A stretch of 64,000 nt of DNA, from assembly GCF_009734185.1 (NCBI RefSeq), contig NZ_CP046393.1, forward strand, positions 1,819,501 to 1,883,500, written 5' to 3'. Under the pieces are notes generated by a model, which worked only from the letters and a program-made list of their open reading frames with translations, ran no database searches and was not told where the DNA came from. Source of the DNA: Commensalibacter melissae. Its GTDB lineage: Bacteria > Pseudomonadota > Alphaproteobacteria > Acetobacterales > Acetobacteraceae. Below, piece after piece: positions 1-8,849 of the stretch. How positions within the stretch are numbered: the stretch's first letter is position 1; the number at the start of each line of letters is the position of its first letter. The position numbers and the translations under genes are program-made.

Positions 1-824
1 ATATCGCTTTATCCTCTCCTGGCGCATCCATATCATCCGTCTATTCACCCAAAGCAGCCAAGGCAGGCTGTATCGTGATTGACAATACTTCCCATTTCCG
101 TATGGAACCTGATGTTCCATTAGTGGTTCCAGAGGTTAATCCGGAAGATTTAAAGAAAATCAAGCGGAATATTGTTGCAAATCCAAACTGTTCAACCATT
201 CAGATGGTTGTTGCCTTAAAACCTTTGCACGACTTGTTCAAAATTAAAAGAATTGTTGTTTCGACATATCAAGCCACAGGCGGGGCAGGCAAAAAAGGAA
301 TGGACGAATTATATATCCAAACCAAATCATCATTGGTTGGGGATTCCATTTCAATAAACAATTTTACCAAGCAAATTGCCTTTAACTGTATACCTCATAT
401 TGATAAATTCATGCCAGACGGATCAACAAAAGAAGAATGGAAAATGAATGTGGAAACCAAAAAAATTCTTGATCCAGATATCAATGTTTTTGCAACCTGT
501 GTTCGGGTTCCTGTTTTTATTGGACATGGCGAGGCAATTACCATTGAATGTGAACGCCCCGTTGATCTTGCCAAGGCACAAAAAGCCTTACGCAACGCTG
601 AAGGTGTCATTCTATTCGATAAACAGGAAGATGGCGGCTATATTACCCAGATTGAGGCGGCAGGAGAAGATGCCTCCTATGTTTCACGACTCCGTATCGA
701 TCCAACAGTTCCAAATGGCTTAGGACTATGGTGCGTTTCCGACAATTTACGTAAGGGTGCAGCATTGAATACAGTACAGATTGCCGAAAAATTAATAGAA
801 ATGAATCTAATTTCTAAACGGTAA
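1..824 (+). CDS. asd: Aspartate-semialdehyde dehydrogenase, 5' end outside window
   Basis: Reduces aspartyl phosphate to aspartate semialdehyde, the branch point to lysine/diaminopimelate, threonine and methionine. The reading frame is open from base 3, and its first residues match the end of the Asd nucleotide-binding domain up to the IDNTS and FRM motifs. A GTG at 75 encodes an internal valine of this conserved stretch and is not the start. The catalytic cysteine is in the NCSTIQMV motif near base 190. A histidine of the substrate site lies near GHGEAI, and the C-terminal GLGLWCVSDNLRKGAALN block is intact. About 80-90 N-terminal residues with the NADP-binding loop are missing because the window begins inside the gene. 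Confidence 0.95.
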   Translation, partial: IALSSPGASISSVYSPKAAKAGCIVIDNTSHFRMEPDVPLVVPEVNPEDLKKIKRNIVANPNCSTIQMVVALKPLHDLFKIKRIVVSTYQATGGAGKKGMDELYIQTKSSLVGDSISINNFTKQIAFNCIPHIDKFMPDGSTKEEWKMNVETKKILDPDINVFATCVRVPVFIGHGEAITIECERPVDLAKAQKALRNAEGVILFDKQEDGGYITQIEAAGEDASYVSRLRIDPTVPNGLGLWCVSDNLRKGAALNTVQIAEKLIEMNLISKR

Positions 825-830
825 TTTTTA

Positions 831-865
831 ACCAACAGATCATAAAATTGATATGATTTGTTGGT
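831..865 (+). terminator. Hairpin after asd, possible terminator
   Basis: Thirteen-base arms (831-843 and 853-865) pair around a 9-base loop, with a single G-U-type mismatch, 7 bases after the asd stop. The tail is A-rich with no clear T run on the plus strand, so it may stabilise the mRNA end and need not be an efficient intrinsic terminator. Confidence 0.5.
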
Positions 866-1175
866 ATCGAAATTAAAAACATAAATAAATTAATGATTAC
901 CAATTTCACGTTTCTATAGCCATTAATCCAATTTATACAAATTAATTTGATATTTATTTTATTATCCTGAAAATTGTTATTATCATATTCTTATTGTTAC
1001 TTTAAAAATAAAATAAAAAACTGTTTAGTCATCAAATAACAAAGACCCCGAATACTTCATACACAATCAATTGAATGTCCAAAAATTGACTGGATCAATC
1101 TTTTAGTGGGGTATAAAGTGCAATTAACTTAAATCGGTATCAGCCGTGTTATAAGGATTAATTAGGAAATCAAGA
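866..1175. other. AT-rich gap between asd and sdhC
   Basis: No open frame or RNA gene is apparent. It presumably carries the sdh promoter. A TTGACT at 1086-1091 and a TATAAA at 1112-1117 are the best elements seen, but their 20-base spacing is too long for a convincing sigma-70 promoter. A ribosome binding site (AGGAA) lies about 9 bases before the sdhC ATG. Confidence 0.4.
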
Positions 1176-1628
1176 ATGTCGGATATACGCAAAACTTTTT
1201 ATGTAGGTTACAAAAGTGACGGATCATATCGAAACCGACCAATGTCGCCCCATTTACAAGTTTACAAACCCATTTTATCAATGGTCTTGTCAATCAGTAA
1301 CCGCATTACAGGCGGTGCACTTTCCGCAGGAAGTGCATTAATGGTTGCCTGGCTGGTTTCAGCCGCAAAAGGACCAAAATCTTTTCAAAAAACTCAAAAA
1401 TTTACAGGAAGTTTTCTAGGACAAATTATTTTATTTGGTTTTTCATCAGCATTCTTTCTCCATTTTATTGGCGGTATTCGTCATTTTATTTGGGATTTAA
1501 GTGGCAAACGTCTTGAAAAACCTGAAATTAATCAAGACAGTAAATCAGAGGTTATCGGTGTTGCTGCTTTAACTTTAGCTTTATGGACCATTATTCTTGG
1601 TAAAAAAATCAAAAAAAGAAAAAAATAG
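1176..1628 (+). CDS. sdhC: Succinate dehydrogenase cytochrome b556 subunit
   Basis: Membrane anchor of complex II that binds haem b and ubiquinone. The N-terminal RPMSPHLQVY motif (residues 21-30) is diagnostic of SdhC. Three hydrophobic membrane segments follow, near 46-64, 84-101 and 125-142. The haem region HFIGGIRHF has His96 and His103. In the SxxxRxTG quinone-site motif the residue before Arg43 is Asn42, where many SdhC proteins carry His. The protein ends in a very basic tail. It is first in the sdhCDAB order, with a 64-base gap before sdhD. Confidence 0.93.
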   Translation: MSDIRKTFYVGYKSDGSYRNRPMSPHLQVYKPILSMVLSISNRITGGALSAGSALMVAWLVSAAKGPKSFQKTQKFTGSFLGQIILFGFSSAFFLHFIGGIRHFIWDLSGKRLEKPEINQDSKSEVIGVAALTLALWTIILGKKIKKRKK

Positions 1629-1692
1629 ACAACCTTCGTATTGATTAAAAAATATCAAAATAATTTTCTATAAACAATTAGGAGAAACTCCA

Positions 1693-2106
1693 ATGAATAC
1701 CTCTGTAGAACGCCCCACCATTCTACGATCTTACCTTGGACGTATGCGTGGATTGGGGACAGGACACAATATTTTCGAACATTGGTGGACCGAACGCATA
1801 ACCGCGGCAGGCAGTGCCCCTTTATCAATCTGGTTTATTATCCAAATGCTAAGATTGGGTGATGCAGATCATAAGGATGTTGTAAAATGGGCTGGAAAAC
1901 CTACGAATACAATTTTATTACTCACACTTGTCTTGCTAACATTCCGTCATATGCAACTCGGCTTGGAAGTCATTACATCAGATTACGCACGTGAAAGAAA
2001 AAGATTGGCTCTTAATTACTGTATTAAAGGTGGGGCCTTATTTTTAGGAATTCTATCCGTAATTTCTATATTAAAATTATTTTTTACTGCATCCGCCAGT
2101 AAATAA
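1693..2106 (+). CDS. sdhD: Succinate dehydrogenase membrane anchor subunit
   Basis: Second membrane subunit of succinate:quinone oxidoreductase. At 137 residues it has the usual size. It has the conserved EHWW(T/x)ER segment near residues 29-35, three membrane helices (about 42-55, 72-88, 108-130) and the haem-ligand motif RHMQLGLEVITSDY with His86. A clear AGGAGA ribosome binding site precedes the ATG. Together with SdhC it forms the haem b and quinone pocket in the cytoplasmic membrane. Confidence 0.93.
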   Translation: MNTSVERPTILRSYLGRMRGLGTGHNIFEHWWTERITAAGSAPLSIWFIIQMLRLGDADHKDVVKWAGKPTNTILLLTLVLLTFRHMQLGLEVITSDYARERKRLALNYCIKGGALFLGILSVISILKLFFTASASK

Positions 2107-2133
2107 TTCAGCATTTAAAGGATATATATCGTA

Positions 2134-3945
2134 ATGACTGATACTACTTTATCATTAAAAGATACGTATCGTATCGTGGATCATGCCTATGACGTCATTG
2201 TCATAGGGGCTGGCGGTTCTGGCTTGCGGGCAACATTGGGAATGGGTGCGGCCGGTTTTCATACAGCCTGTATTACAAAAGTATTTCCAACCCGCAGTCA
2301 TACAACAGCAGCCCAGGGGGGAATTGCGGCTTCACTTGGAAATATGGGAGAGGATCACTGGCAATGGCACATGTACGATACCGTAAAGGGCTCTGACTGG
2401 CTTGGTGATCAGGACGCAATTGAATATTTATGCCGTGAAGCGGTTCCTGCCGTTTATGAACTGGAACATATGGGAGTTCCCTTTACCAGGAATAAAGATG
2501 GTAAAATCTATCAACGTCCATTTGGTGGACACATGCGCGACTTCGGAAAGGAACCCGTTCAACGCGCTTGTGCTGCGGCAGACAGAACTGGTCACGCTAT
2601 ATTGCATACACTTTATCAACAATGCTTGAAACACAATGTTGAATTCTTTGTTGAATATTTTGCTATTGATCTTATCATGGATGAAAATGGCACATGTCGC
2701 GGTGTTACGGCATGGTGTCTGGAGGATGGCAGTATACACCGTTTCCGTGCAAATCTGGTTGTTCTGGCGACAGGAGGATATGGACGCGCTTTTCAATCCT
2801 GTACTTCTGCCCATACTTGTACAGGTGATGGAAATGCCATGGTCATGCGTGCTGGCATCCCAACACAGGATATGGAATTCGTTCAATTCCATCCAACCGG
2901 TATTTTCCCAGCCGGCTGTTTGTTAACAGAAGGATGTCGCGGAGAAGGCGGCTATCTGACAAACAGTGAAGGTGAACGTTTCATGGAACGTTATGCGCCA
3001 CATGCAAAGGACCTTGCTTCTCGTGACGTTGTCTCTCGTGCCATGATTGTGGAAATCAATGAAGGACGCGGATGTGGTCCCAATAAAGATCACATCATGT
3101 TACATCTTGAACATCTGGGGGCAGACCTTTTACACGAACGTTTACCTAGTATTGTTGAAACATCGCGCATTTTCTCCGGAATTGATGTAACCAAGGAACC
3201 CGTTCCTGTATTACCAACTGTCCATTATAATATGGGTGGTATCCCAACAAATCTTCAGGCCGAAGTTATTCGACCTACCAAAGACAATCCAGATGCAACC
3301 GTTCCGGGATTAATGGCAATCGGTGAATGTGCCTGTGTTTCCGTTCATGGTGCAAACCGCCTTGGTACGAATTCATTACTTGACTTGATTGTATTTGGTC
3401 GTGCAGCTGCCTTACGTGCAAAAGATATTCTTAAACCTGGCGCTCCTGTTGCTCCATTCCCTAAAAATGCCGGGGAAAATGCACTTGGCCGTTTAGATAA
3501 ACTAAGATTTGCCAAAGGTGGAACCCGTGTGGCTCAAATGCGTGACACCCTGCAAAGAACCATGCAACGTCATGCAGCCGTTTTCCGGAATACTAAAAAC
3601 ATGGAAGCGGGCGTTGAAAAGATTAAGGATATCTGGTCTGATCTGGGGGACATCTCTGTTTCCGATCAATCCCTGATTTGGAATACAGATTTAATGGAAG
3701 CCTTGGAATTCGAGAATCTATTGGCAAATGGTACCGTAACCATGGTAAGTGCAACCGCACGTCATGAAAGTCGTGGCGCACATGCCCATGATGATTATCC
3801 TGAACGTGACGATAAAAACTGGTTGAAACATACTGTTTCATATCTTAATGACAAGGGAGAGGTTTCACTTGATTATCGCCCAGTCCATATGAGAACTTTA
3901 ACCGATGAAGTTCAGGTTTTCCCTCCTAAAAAACGGGTATATTAA
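2134..3945 (+). CDS. sdhA: Succinate dehydrogenase flavoprotein subunit
   Basis: Catalytic subunit that oxidises succinate to fumarate on a covalently bound FAD. The 603 residues match the family length. The dinucleotide loop GAGGSG is at 25-30. The flavin-linking histidine is His56 in the SHTTAAQGG motif. Substrate-site blocks [21 protein letters not shown] and [10 protein letters not shown] are present, and the capping/C-terminal domain ends in KKRVY. AAAGGA lies upstream of the ATG, and sdhB begins 19 bases after the stop. The subunit looks fully functional, unlike the disrupted sdhB next to it. Confidence 0.97.
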   Translation: MTDTTLSLKDTYRIVDHAYDVIVIGAGGSGLRATLGMGAAGFHTACITKVFPTRSHTTAAQGGIAASLGNMGEDHWQWHMYDTVKGSDWLGDQDAIEYLCREAVPAVYELEHMGVPFTRNKDGKIYQRPFGGHMRDFGKEPVQRACAAADRTGHAILHTLYQQCLKHNVEFFVEYFAIDLIMDENGTCRGVTAWCLEDGSIHRFRANLVVLATGGYGRAFQSCTSAHTCTGDGNAMVMRAGIPTQDMEFVQFHPTGIFPAGCLLTEGCRGEGGYLTNSEGERFMERYAPHAKDLASRDVVSRAMIVEINEGRGCGPNKDHIMLHLEHLGADLLHERLPSIVETSRIFSGIDVTKEPVPVLPTVHYNMGGIPTNLQAEVIRPTKDNPDATVPGLMAIGECACVSVHGANRLGTNSLLDLIVFGRAAALRAKDILKPGAPVAPFPKNAGENALGRLDKLRFAKGGTRVAQMRDTLQRTMQRHAAVFRNTKNMEAGVEKIKDIWSDLGDISVSDQSLIWNTDLMEALEFENLLANGTVTMVSATARHESRGAHAHDDYPERDDKNWLKHTVSYLNDKGEVSLDYRPVHMRTLTDEVQVFPPKKRVY

Positions 3946-3964
3946 TCAGAGAAGGTGATGACTA

Positions 3965-4746
3965 ATGGTTGAATTAAGACTACCCAAAAACAGTAAAATT
4001 GGAATTGGAAAAGTATTTTATGCCTCTTCACAGGCAAAAAATATTAAGAAATTTAGAATCTATCGTTGGAGCCCTGATGATAACAAAAATCCAGTTATCG
4101 ACACTTACGAGGTGGATCTGGACAAAATCGGCCCAATGGTTTTAGACGCGTTAATTCATATTAAGAATGAAATTGATCCGACTTTATCATTCCGTCGTTC
4201 TTGCCGTGAAGGGGTTTGCGGATCTTGTGCCATGAACATTAACGGATTAAATACCTTAGCCTGTTCAAAACACATTAATGAATATGAGGGGGATATTGCA
4301 ATTTATCCTCTCCCCCATATGCCCGTTATTAAGGATTTGATACCTGATCTTAATGGTCCATATGCACAATTGAGGGAAATTGATCCATGGCTTAAAGCTG
4401 ATACTCCCCCCCCCCCGATAAAGAACGGTTACAATCCATTGAGGAGCGTAAAAAACTGGATGGTTTATATGAATGTATCCTGTGTTTTTGCTGTTCAACC
4501 TCTTGCCCTTCATATTGGTGGAACGGGGACCAATATTTAGGCCCATCCGTTTTATTGGCTGCCATGCGTTGGGTTGCTGATAGCCGTGATGAGTATAAAG
4601 GCGAACGCCTTGATGAATTAGAGGATTCAATGCGTTTGTATGCATGCCGTACTATTATGAACTGTACACAGACCTGTCCAAAAGGTCTTAATCCAGCTCA
4701 TGCAATTGCTGAATTGAAAAGATTACAAATTGAACGTAAACTTTAA
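3965..4746 (+). pseudogene. sdhB: Succinate dehydrogenase iron-sulfur subunit, frameshifted in a poly-C tract
   Basis: Should carry electrons from FAD to quinone through three Fe-S clusters. The first frame (3965 to a stop at 4540) has the [2Fe-2S] ligands in CREGVCGSC and the later LAC. It reads correctly to ADTPPPP and then leaves frame. The missing part is in another frame: [20 protein letters not shown] follows the C run, then [12 protein letters not shown], and the ORF ending at 4746 has [17 protein letters not shown]. One extra C (12 instead of 11) restores a normal-length protein. As written, the product lacks the [4Fe-4S] and [3Fe-4S] clusters and gains an unrelated tail. Possible explanations are a homopolymer sequencing error, slippage-based variation or a true mutation. 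Intact neighbours favour a recent or artefactual event. Confidence 0.9.
4406..4416 (+). repeat. Eleven-C homopolymer inside sdhB
   Basis: An uninterrupted run of 11 C in otherwise AT-rich DNA, encoding the proline stretch of the SdhB interdomain linker. The reading frame breaks exactly here. Such tracts are prone to replication and transcription slippage and also to sequencing miscounts. Confidence 0.95.
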
Positions 4747-4765
4747 ATAAGCTAAAAGATGAGTC

Positions 4766-5443
4766 ATGAAAAAGAAATATATTTTTGACTCATCATTTCC
4801 AAATCGTCGGGACTATCATATCGCATGGCTCAACAGCCTATTTGTTGACCATGCGATTTTTCGTTTATTCTGGTCAAATTTTCAGACAGTGATCCCCGGT
4901 AAAGTGTATCGCAGCAACCATCCCACTCCAACCAGATTATTGAATTTAACAAAAAAATATCATCTTAAAACAATTATCAATTTACGGGGTAAAAGAAATT
5001 GTGGTTCTGATGCGCTATCCCGCCATATCAGTCATAAATTAAATTTAAAACATTACGACCTACCTTTTGAAAGCCGTGGAGCACCACATATTGATCGAAT
5101 TCTAAATCTTGCAAATATTTACAAAACTATTGAATTCCCTCTTTTAATCCACTGTAAATCTGGAGCTGATCGTGCAGGTTTAGTTTCCGCATTAATTCTT
5201 CTATTTGAAAACTACGATATTTATTCTGCAATGCGACAGCTTTCATGGAAATACGGTCATTTTAAATATTCCAGAACAGGAATTCTTGATGCTTTTTTTA
5301 CCCAATATCTTCAGCAAACGCATGAAAAAGTGAAATTTTTATATTGGCTTCAATCCCAATATAATGAAAAGCAATTAAAAGACTCTTTCAAATCGAAAAA
5401 AATCTCCTCTTTTATTACAGATAAAATTTTACATAGAGAATGA
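4766..5443 (+). CDS. Dual-specificity-type phosphatase family protein
   Basis: Cysteine phosphatase of the small tyrosine/dual-specificity family. The active-site loop HCKSGADR has the nucleophile Cys130 and Arg136. Upstream signatures are VIPGKVYRSNHP (about 43-53), the TIINLRGKRN strand (69-78) and a general-acid region at HYDLPFESRG (96-105). There is no signal peptide, so it is cytoplasmic or peripheral. It starts 19 bases after the sdhB stop and could be co-transcribed with sdh. Its substrate cannot be read from sequence. Related domains occur next to or fused with NAD-kinase-like domains in some bacteria, and here a NAD kinase lies 1 kb downstream. Confidence 0.8.
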   Translation: MKKKYIFDSSFPNRRDYHIAWLNSLFVDHAIFRLFWSNFQTVIPGKVYRSNHPTPTRLLNLTKKYHLKTIINLRGKRNCGSDALSRHISHKLNLKHYDLPFESRGAPHIDRILNLANIYKTIEFPLLIHCKSGADRAGLVSALILLFENYDIYSAMRQLSWKYGHFKYSRTGILDAFFTQYLQQTHEKVKFLYWLQSQYNEKQLKDSFKSKKISSFITDKILHRE

Positions 5444-5456
5444 AATATTTTTTAAA

Positions 5457-5960
5457 TCATTCTGCCATAACCTTAATAAGATGTAGCAACTTTTTCCTGA
5501 TTTCCTTATCTTTAATATGATAATACGCCTTTAACAAATCAACCGTTTCCTTATTATTCATAACATTCAAATCTGTAATTTTAATTTCCTCCTTAATGGC
5601 ATTTTCCTTATCCTTGGTAATTAATATTTTTTTAACATCTAATGCCGTTGAAAATGATGGAGGAACCTGACTTTTATTTTCTTCGTTTTCGGTCAAAAAC
5701 TCATCAAAGAAAAAATTAATCGGAACTTGCAAAAACTGTGCTATATAATAAAGTCTCGAAGCACCAACACGATTAAATCCCTTTTCATATTTTTGAATCT
5801 GTTGAAATGATAGACCTAAAGCTATAGCAAGTTTTTCTTGGGAAAAGCCCAATAACTTTCTTCTTAACCGGATACGGCTTCCTACTCGTTTATCTATAGG
5901 ATTGGGAGGAATTTTTTTTTCTTTTGAAATACAGTTTGATAGCAACTCATTTGCTTTCAT
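5457..5960 (-). CDS. XRE-family helix-turn-helix regulator
   Basis: The N-terminal HTH_3 domain (about residues 22-84) reads VGSRIRLRRKLLGFSQEKLA, followed by QQIQKYEKGFNRVGASRLYYIA, the usual alphaproteobacterial form of this family. The C-terminal half is charged and has no recognised domain. The start chosen is the ATG at 5960; a GTG at 5978 would add six residues, and neither has a strong ribosome binding site. It converges with the phosphatase gene and diverges from the NAD kinase gene. Targets are unknown. Confidence 0.8.
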   Translation of the reverse strand: MKANELLSNCISKEKKIPPNPIDKRVGSRIRLRRKLLGFSQEKLAIALGLSFQQIQKYEKGFNRVGASRLYYIAQFLQVPINFFFDEFLTENEENKSQVPPSFSTALDVKKILITKDKENAIKEEIKITDLNVMNNKETVDLLKAYYHIKDKEIRKKLLHLIKVMAE

Positions 5961-6443
5961 CAAATAATAAACTTTCACAATAAAATACTTGTAAAATCAT
6001 ATCCACAATAAATATTTATATTAAATAACTCTTTCAAAACATTATATATTACTAGACAAATATGATTGTTTACATTATTCTAAACTAATAAATATATATA
6101 TATATTTACATTCAGCCATGAAATATAATTTTAATTCAACACCATTATCTCTAATTGCATAATTTTTACCTAATTTATAAATATTAATAAATAATTAAAT
6201 TGTTTACCTAAAATTAGCAAATAAATTTTAAATTTTGGTATATCAATCCTTTTTTAAGTATTATTCAGTTTACAAATCTATCTATTCAACCCAGTAGTTC
6301 TAGTAAAATTTTAATAATAAATTATATTTGATTTAATAATTTTGATTGATTAAAAAAGAAATTAATTAAACTAAAACAATATTGTTTATATGTTGCGTAA
6401 TGTTTATAATTAATGAAATCTGTATAATTGCCGAGAACTATTT
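5961..6443. other. Very AT-rich gap between divergent regulator and NAD kinase genes
   Basis: No ORF, tRNA or clear hairpin. It contains a short alternating TA tract around 6091-6105 and long A/T runs. It must hold the promoters of both divergent genes, but base composition makes any -10 or -35 assignment unreliable. Confidence 0.4.
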
Positions 6444-7226
6444 ATGAGGTTTTTTGATAATCCACCCACAAAGTTTCATTTTTTATCCATGGATAAACCC
6501 GAGGCAATTCAATATAAAAATGACCTGGTAAAACAATATGGAAATGCAAGTATCGACCAAGCCGAAGTCATTATCTGTATTGGTGGTGATGGTTTTGTTC
6601 TAGAAACACTTCATACTTATATTAATTATCAGATTCCCATTTATTGTATCAATTTCGGTTCTGTTGGTTTCCTTACAAATCCCAAGATCAAGAAGGATCT
6701 TCCATCACTACTTCAAAAAACCCAACCAACTTGTCTTCATCCTTTGGCCATGTCAGCTAAAACAGTTGATGGTAAAACACACACAGCCCTAGCTTTTAAT
6801 GATATATTTTTATACCGGCAAACCAGACAGGCAGCCAAAATAAAGGTGATAATTAATCATAAGATCAGGTTATCCGAACTGATTTGCGACGGTATCATTC
6901 TTTCAACACCCGCAGGATCGACAGCCTATAATTTATCAGCACATGGTCCAATCGTTCCCTTAAATTCTGATTTGTTACCCTTAACTCCTATTTGTCCTTT
7001 TCGGCCACGCCGATGGAGAGGTGCATTACTTCCTTCAACAACTCTTTTTCAATTCTTGACCCTGGAAGAAAATAAACGCCCTATAGCAGCTGTAGCCGAT
7101 TTCACAGAGATACGTGACGTTGTCGAGATTACTGTCAAAGAAAACAAATCTATAAAATCTTGTTTACTATTCAATCCAAATCAAAGCTTGTCGGAACGGA
7201 TTATTTCAGAACAATTTTCTGAATAA
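6444..7226 (+). CDS. nadK: NAD kinase
   Basis: Phosphorylates NAD to NADP in the cytoplasm. The catalytic GGDG motif is at 47-50, followed by NFGSVGFLTN (70-79), NDIFLYRQTRQAAK (119-132) and the substrate loop LSTPAGSTAYN (153-163). The PFRPRRWRGALLP segment is typical of alphaproteobacterial NAD kinases, so the frame is intact. At 260 residues it is within the normal range for compact bacterial enzymes. The ribosome binding site is weak. Confidence 0.92.
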   Translation: MRFFDNPPTKFHFLSMDKPEAIQYKNDLVKQYGNASIDQAEVIICIGGDGFVLETLHTYINYQIPIYCINFGSVGFLTNPKIKKDLPSLLQKTQPTCLHPLAMSAKTVDGKTHTALAFNDIFLYRQTRQAAKIKVIINHKIRLSELICDGIILSTPAGSTAYNLSAHGPIVPLNSDLLPLTPICPFRPRRWRGALLPSTTLFQFLTLEENKRPIAAVADFTEIRDVVEITVKENKSIKSCLLFNPNQSLSERIISEQFSE

Positions 7227-7252
7227 ATATTGGTGAAACGTAATATCTATTT

Positions 7253-7942
7253 TCATTCACTATCAATTGTTGATTTACGGAAGATATAACCTTGTCCCCA
7301 TATTGTTGAAATAAAATCTTCCGCACCAGCATCTTGTAATTTTTTTCTTAATTTACATACAAAGACATCAATAATTTTAATATCGGGTTCTACATTGCAT
7401 TTGTATAAATGGTTTAAAAGTGCCGTCTTTGTAATTAAAGTGCCCCGTTGTAAAATAAGCAATTCCAAAATAAGATATTCCTTGCCTGTCAAATGAACCA
7501 ATGCTTTATTAACGAATACTTCATGTGTTTCCAAATTAATACTTAATGCATCAATATGAATAATTTTTTTGGAAAATACTTTTTGGACACGTCTCAAAAC
7601 CGCCTTGCATCTTGCAATCAGCTCATCCTCATAAAATGGAATTAACACATAATCATCCACACCTGCCTGAAAAGCTTTTATCTTACTTTCCAAATTATTT
7701 TGTCTGGAAACAACAATAATAGAAATCTTTTCATTTAATGCGCGCAATTCTCTAATGGTCGAAAAAAACAATTTATCCAAATTATTTCCTTCAACTATAA
7801 TAAGATCATATTCATACAGATGAGCCGTTGATAATACCTCAATATCAAACGATACCCTATCGATAGAAAAGTCTGTTACTTTAAGTTTTTGGTAGAATTC
7901 ATGCTCTAAAAAAAAGATTTCTCCCATAAGAAGAACGTGCAT
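7253..7942 (-). CDS. CtrA-like response regulator with degenerate receiver
   Basis: Two-domain OmpR/CtrA-type transcription factor. The C-terminal winged helix (about 133-229) closely follows CtrA: LTGKEY, EPDIKIIDVFVCKLRKKL and WGQGYIFR. The receiver (1-118) has lost its phosphorylation chemistry. The acidic pair near residues 8-10 is GEI, the phosphoacceptor at position 51 is Glu (motif LIIVEGN), and the conserved Lys before PF is Ile (LIPFYEDEL). Glu51 may mimic the phosphorylated state. GGAG lies about 8 bases before the ATG. It is probably a paralogue or diverged form of CtrA; whether a canonical ctrA exists elsewhere cannot be seen here. Confidence 0.85.
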   Translation of the reverse strand: MHVLLMGEIFFLEHEFYQKLKVTDFSIDRVSFDIEVLSTAHLYEYDLIIVEGNNLDKLFFSTIRELRALNEKISIIVVSRQNNLESKIKAFQAGVDDYVLIPFYEDELIARCKAVLRRVQKVFSKKIIHIDALSINLETHEVFVNKALVHLTGKEYLILELLILQRGTLITKTALLNHLYKCNVEPDIKIIDVFVCKLRKKLQDAGAEDFISTIWGQGYIFRKSTIDSE

Positions 7943-8123
7943 ACTTCTACTCCAGGTTATAAAATGAATTTAAAATACTACTATAAAGTGCATAAGTTTA
8001 TAAAAAAAATCAACAAAAACTTAATAATGATAATGATAAATTTGGAAAAACAATTTTTTTTCAACAACTTCGTAAATAATGTTGAAGTATTTATTATAAA
8101 AACCTCAACATTATAAATAAAAT

Positions 8124-8561
8124 CTATTCAGATTTTTTTCTAAATTTCTTTTTAATAAACTGCCATATAAAACTTCGTAAATATCCACCCAACGGCCCTG
8201 TAAGTGCAGTAATTAAAGTTGTCAGGGCAATTGAATCACGCAATTGCTTTAAATTATGGTTCCGAATCACCTTGGCTTCTATCTCTTCTTCACCAATTTT
8301 TGCCTGCAAGGCTAGATAGAAAAAGATACCAGCACACAAAATATCAAAAATTAGGATAATTAATGATGATCCCAAAAAACCAATATGAAACAACCAGCAA
8401 CACAGCGCCGCCAAAACAGCATGCAAGGAAATTAAAACAAATAATCCAAATACTGCCCCTATACAGCATAACAGGATTTGCTTGCTTACTCTAATTGACT
8501 TTTTTTTCAAAAGCAGGAGCTCTGCATCCGCTGCTGCTTTGCCAAATTCAACAATCTTCAT
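8124..8561 (-). CDS. YqjE-like phage-holin-family membrane protein
   Basis: The 145-residue membrane protein has two adjacent hydrophobic helices (about 27-52 and 58-86), then an amphipathic helix rich in Glu/Lys and a basic tail. This layout matches the Phage_holin_3_6 family (E. coli YqjE). It follows the YqjD-like gene by 30 bases, the same pairing as E. coli yqjD-yqjE. Despite the family name, nothing phage-like surrounds it. Its role is likely in the envelope or stress, as inferred from the family. Confidence 0.65.
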   Translation of the reverse strand: MKIVEFGKAAADAELLLLKKKSIRVSKQILLCCIGAVFGLFVLISLHAVLAALCCWLFHIGFLGSSLIILIFDILCAGIFFYLALQAKIGEEEIEAKVIRNHNLKQLRDSIALTTLITALTGPLGGYLRSFIWQFIKKKFRKKSE

Positions 8562-8591
8562 GTATATAGACCATTTCTACAACAAATATTA

Positions 8592-8849
8592 CTAGCGCGT
8601 CATCCGACCCAGTACAAAACCTATAATCGTGGAGATCAAAACCGCTTTGATCGATTTGGATTGAACTTTTTTAGAAAGCTGCTCTACTTGTTCTTCTGCA
8701 ACATCCTTCATATCATCCTTAATCTTATCTGTTTTATCTGCCATTTCAGCCAGAGCAGGATTAAGCTGTTCTTTTGAAGCCATGACATTATTTTGAACCT
8801 GATTTTTATTTTGCTTTAAATTTGTTTTTTTTTTCTTGCAAAAAAACAT
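8592..8849 (-). CDS. YqjD/ElaB-like (DUF883-type) membrane-anchored protein
   Basis: Small protein with a Lys-rich N terminus, an amphipathic helical middle (ALAEMADKTDKIKDDMKDV) and a single C-terminal helix ending VLGRMTR. This is the typical plan of YqjD/ElaB/YgaM proteins, which bind ribosomes and sit in the inner membrane in stationary phase in E. coli. The start chosen is the ATG at 8849, because AGAAGGA lies 7 bases upstream; a longer frame to 8888 lacks such a site. It is probably in an operon with the YqjE-like gene. Confidence 0.65.
   Translation of the reverse strand: MFFCKKKKTNLKQNKNQVQNNVMASKEQLNPALAEMADKTDKIKDDMKDVAEEQVEQLSKKVQSKSIKAVLISTIIGFVLGRMTR

Noticed and set aside
6088-6106. 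Alternating TA tract considered as a repeat element or origin-type sequence.
   Set aside because: It is too short and simple, with no iterons or DnaA-box cluster recognised around it.
6960-7040. Possible frameshift in NAD kinase where the sequence turns basic (PFRPRRWRG).
   Set aside because: This segment is a conserved feature of alphaproteobacterial NAD kinases, and the frame continues with the expected AAVADFTEIRDV motif.
8076-8114. Ten-base AT-rich stem downstream of the yqjE-like gene.
   Set aside because: It has a long 19-base loop and no U tract on the minus strand; termination there is not well supported.
8124-8561. Phage holin annotation taken as evidence of a prophage.
   Set aside because: Phage_holin_3_6/YqjE proteins are ordinary bacterial membrane proteins, and no phage genes, integrase or att-like repeats are nearby.
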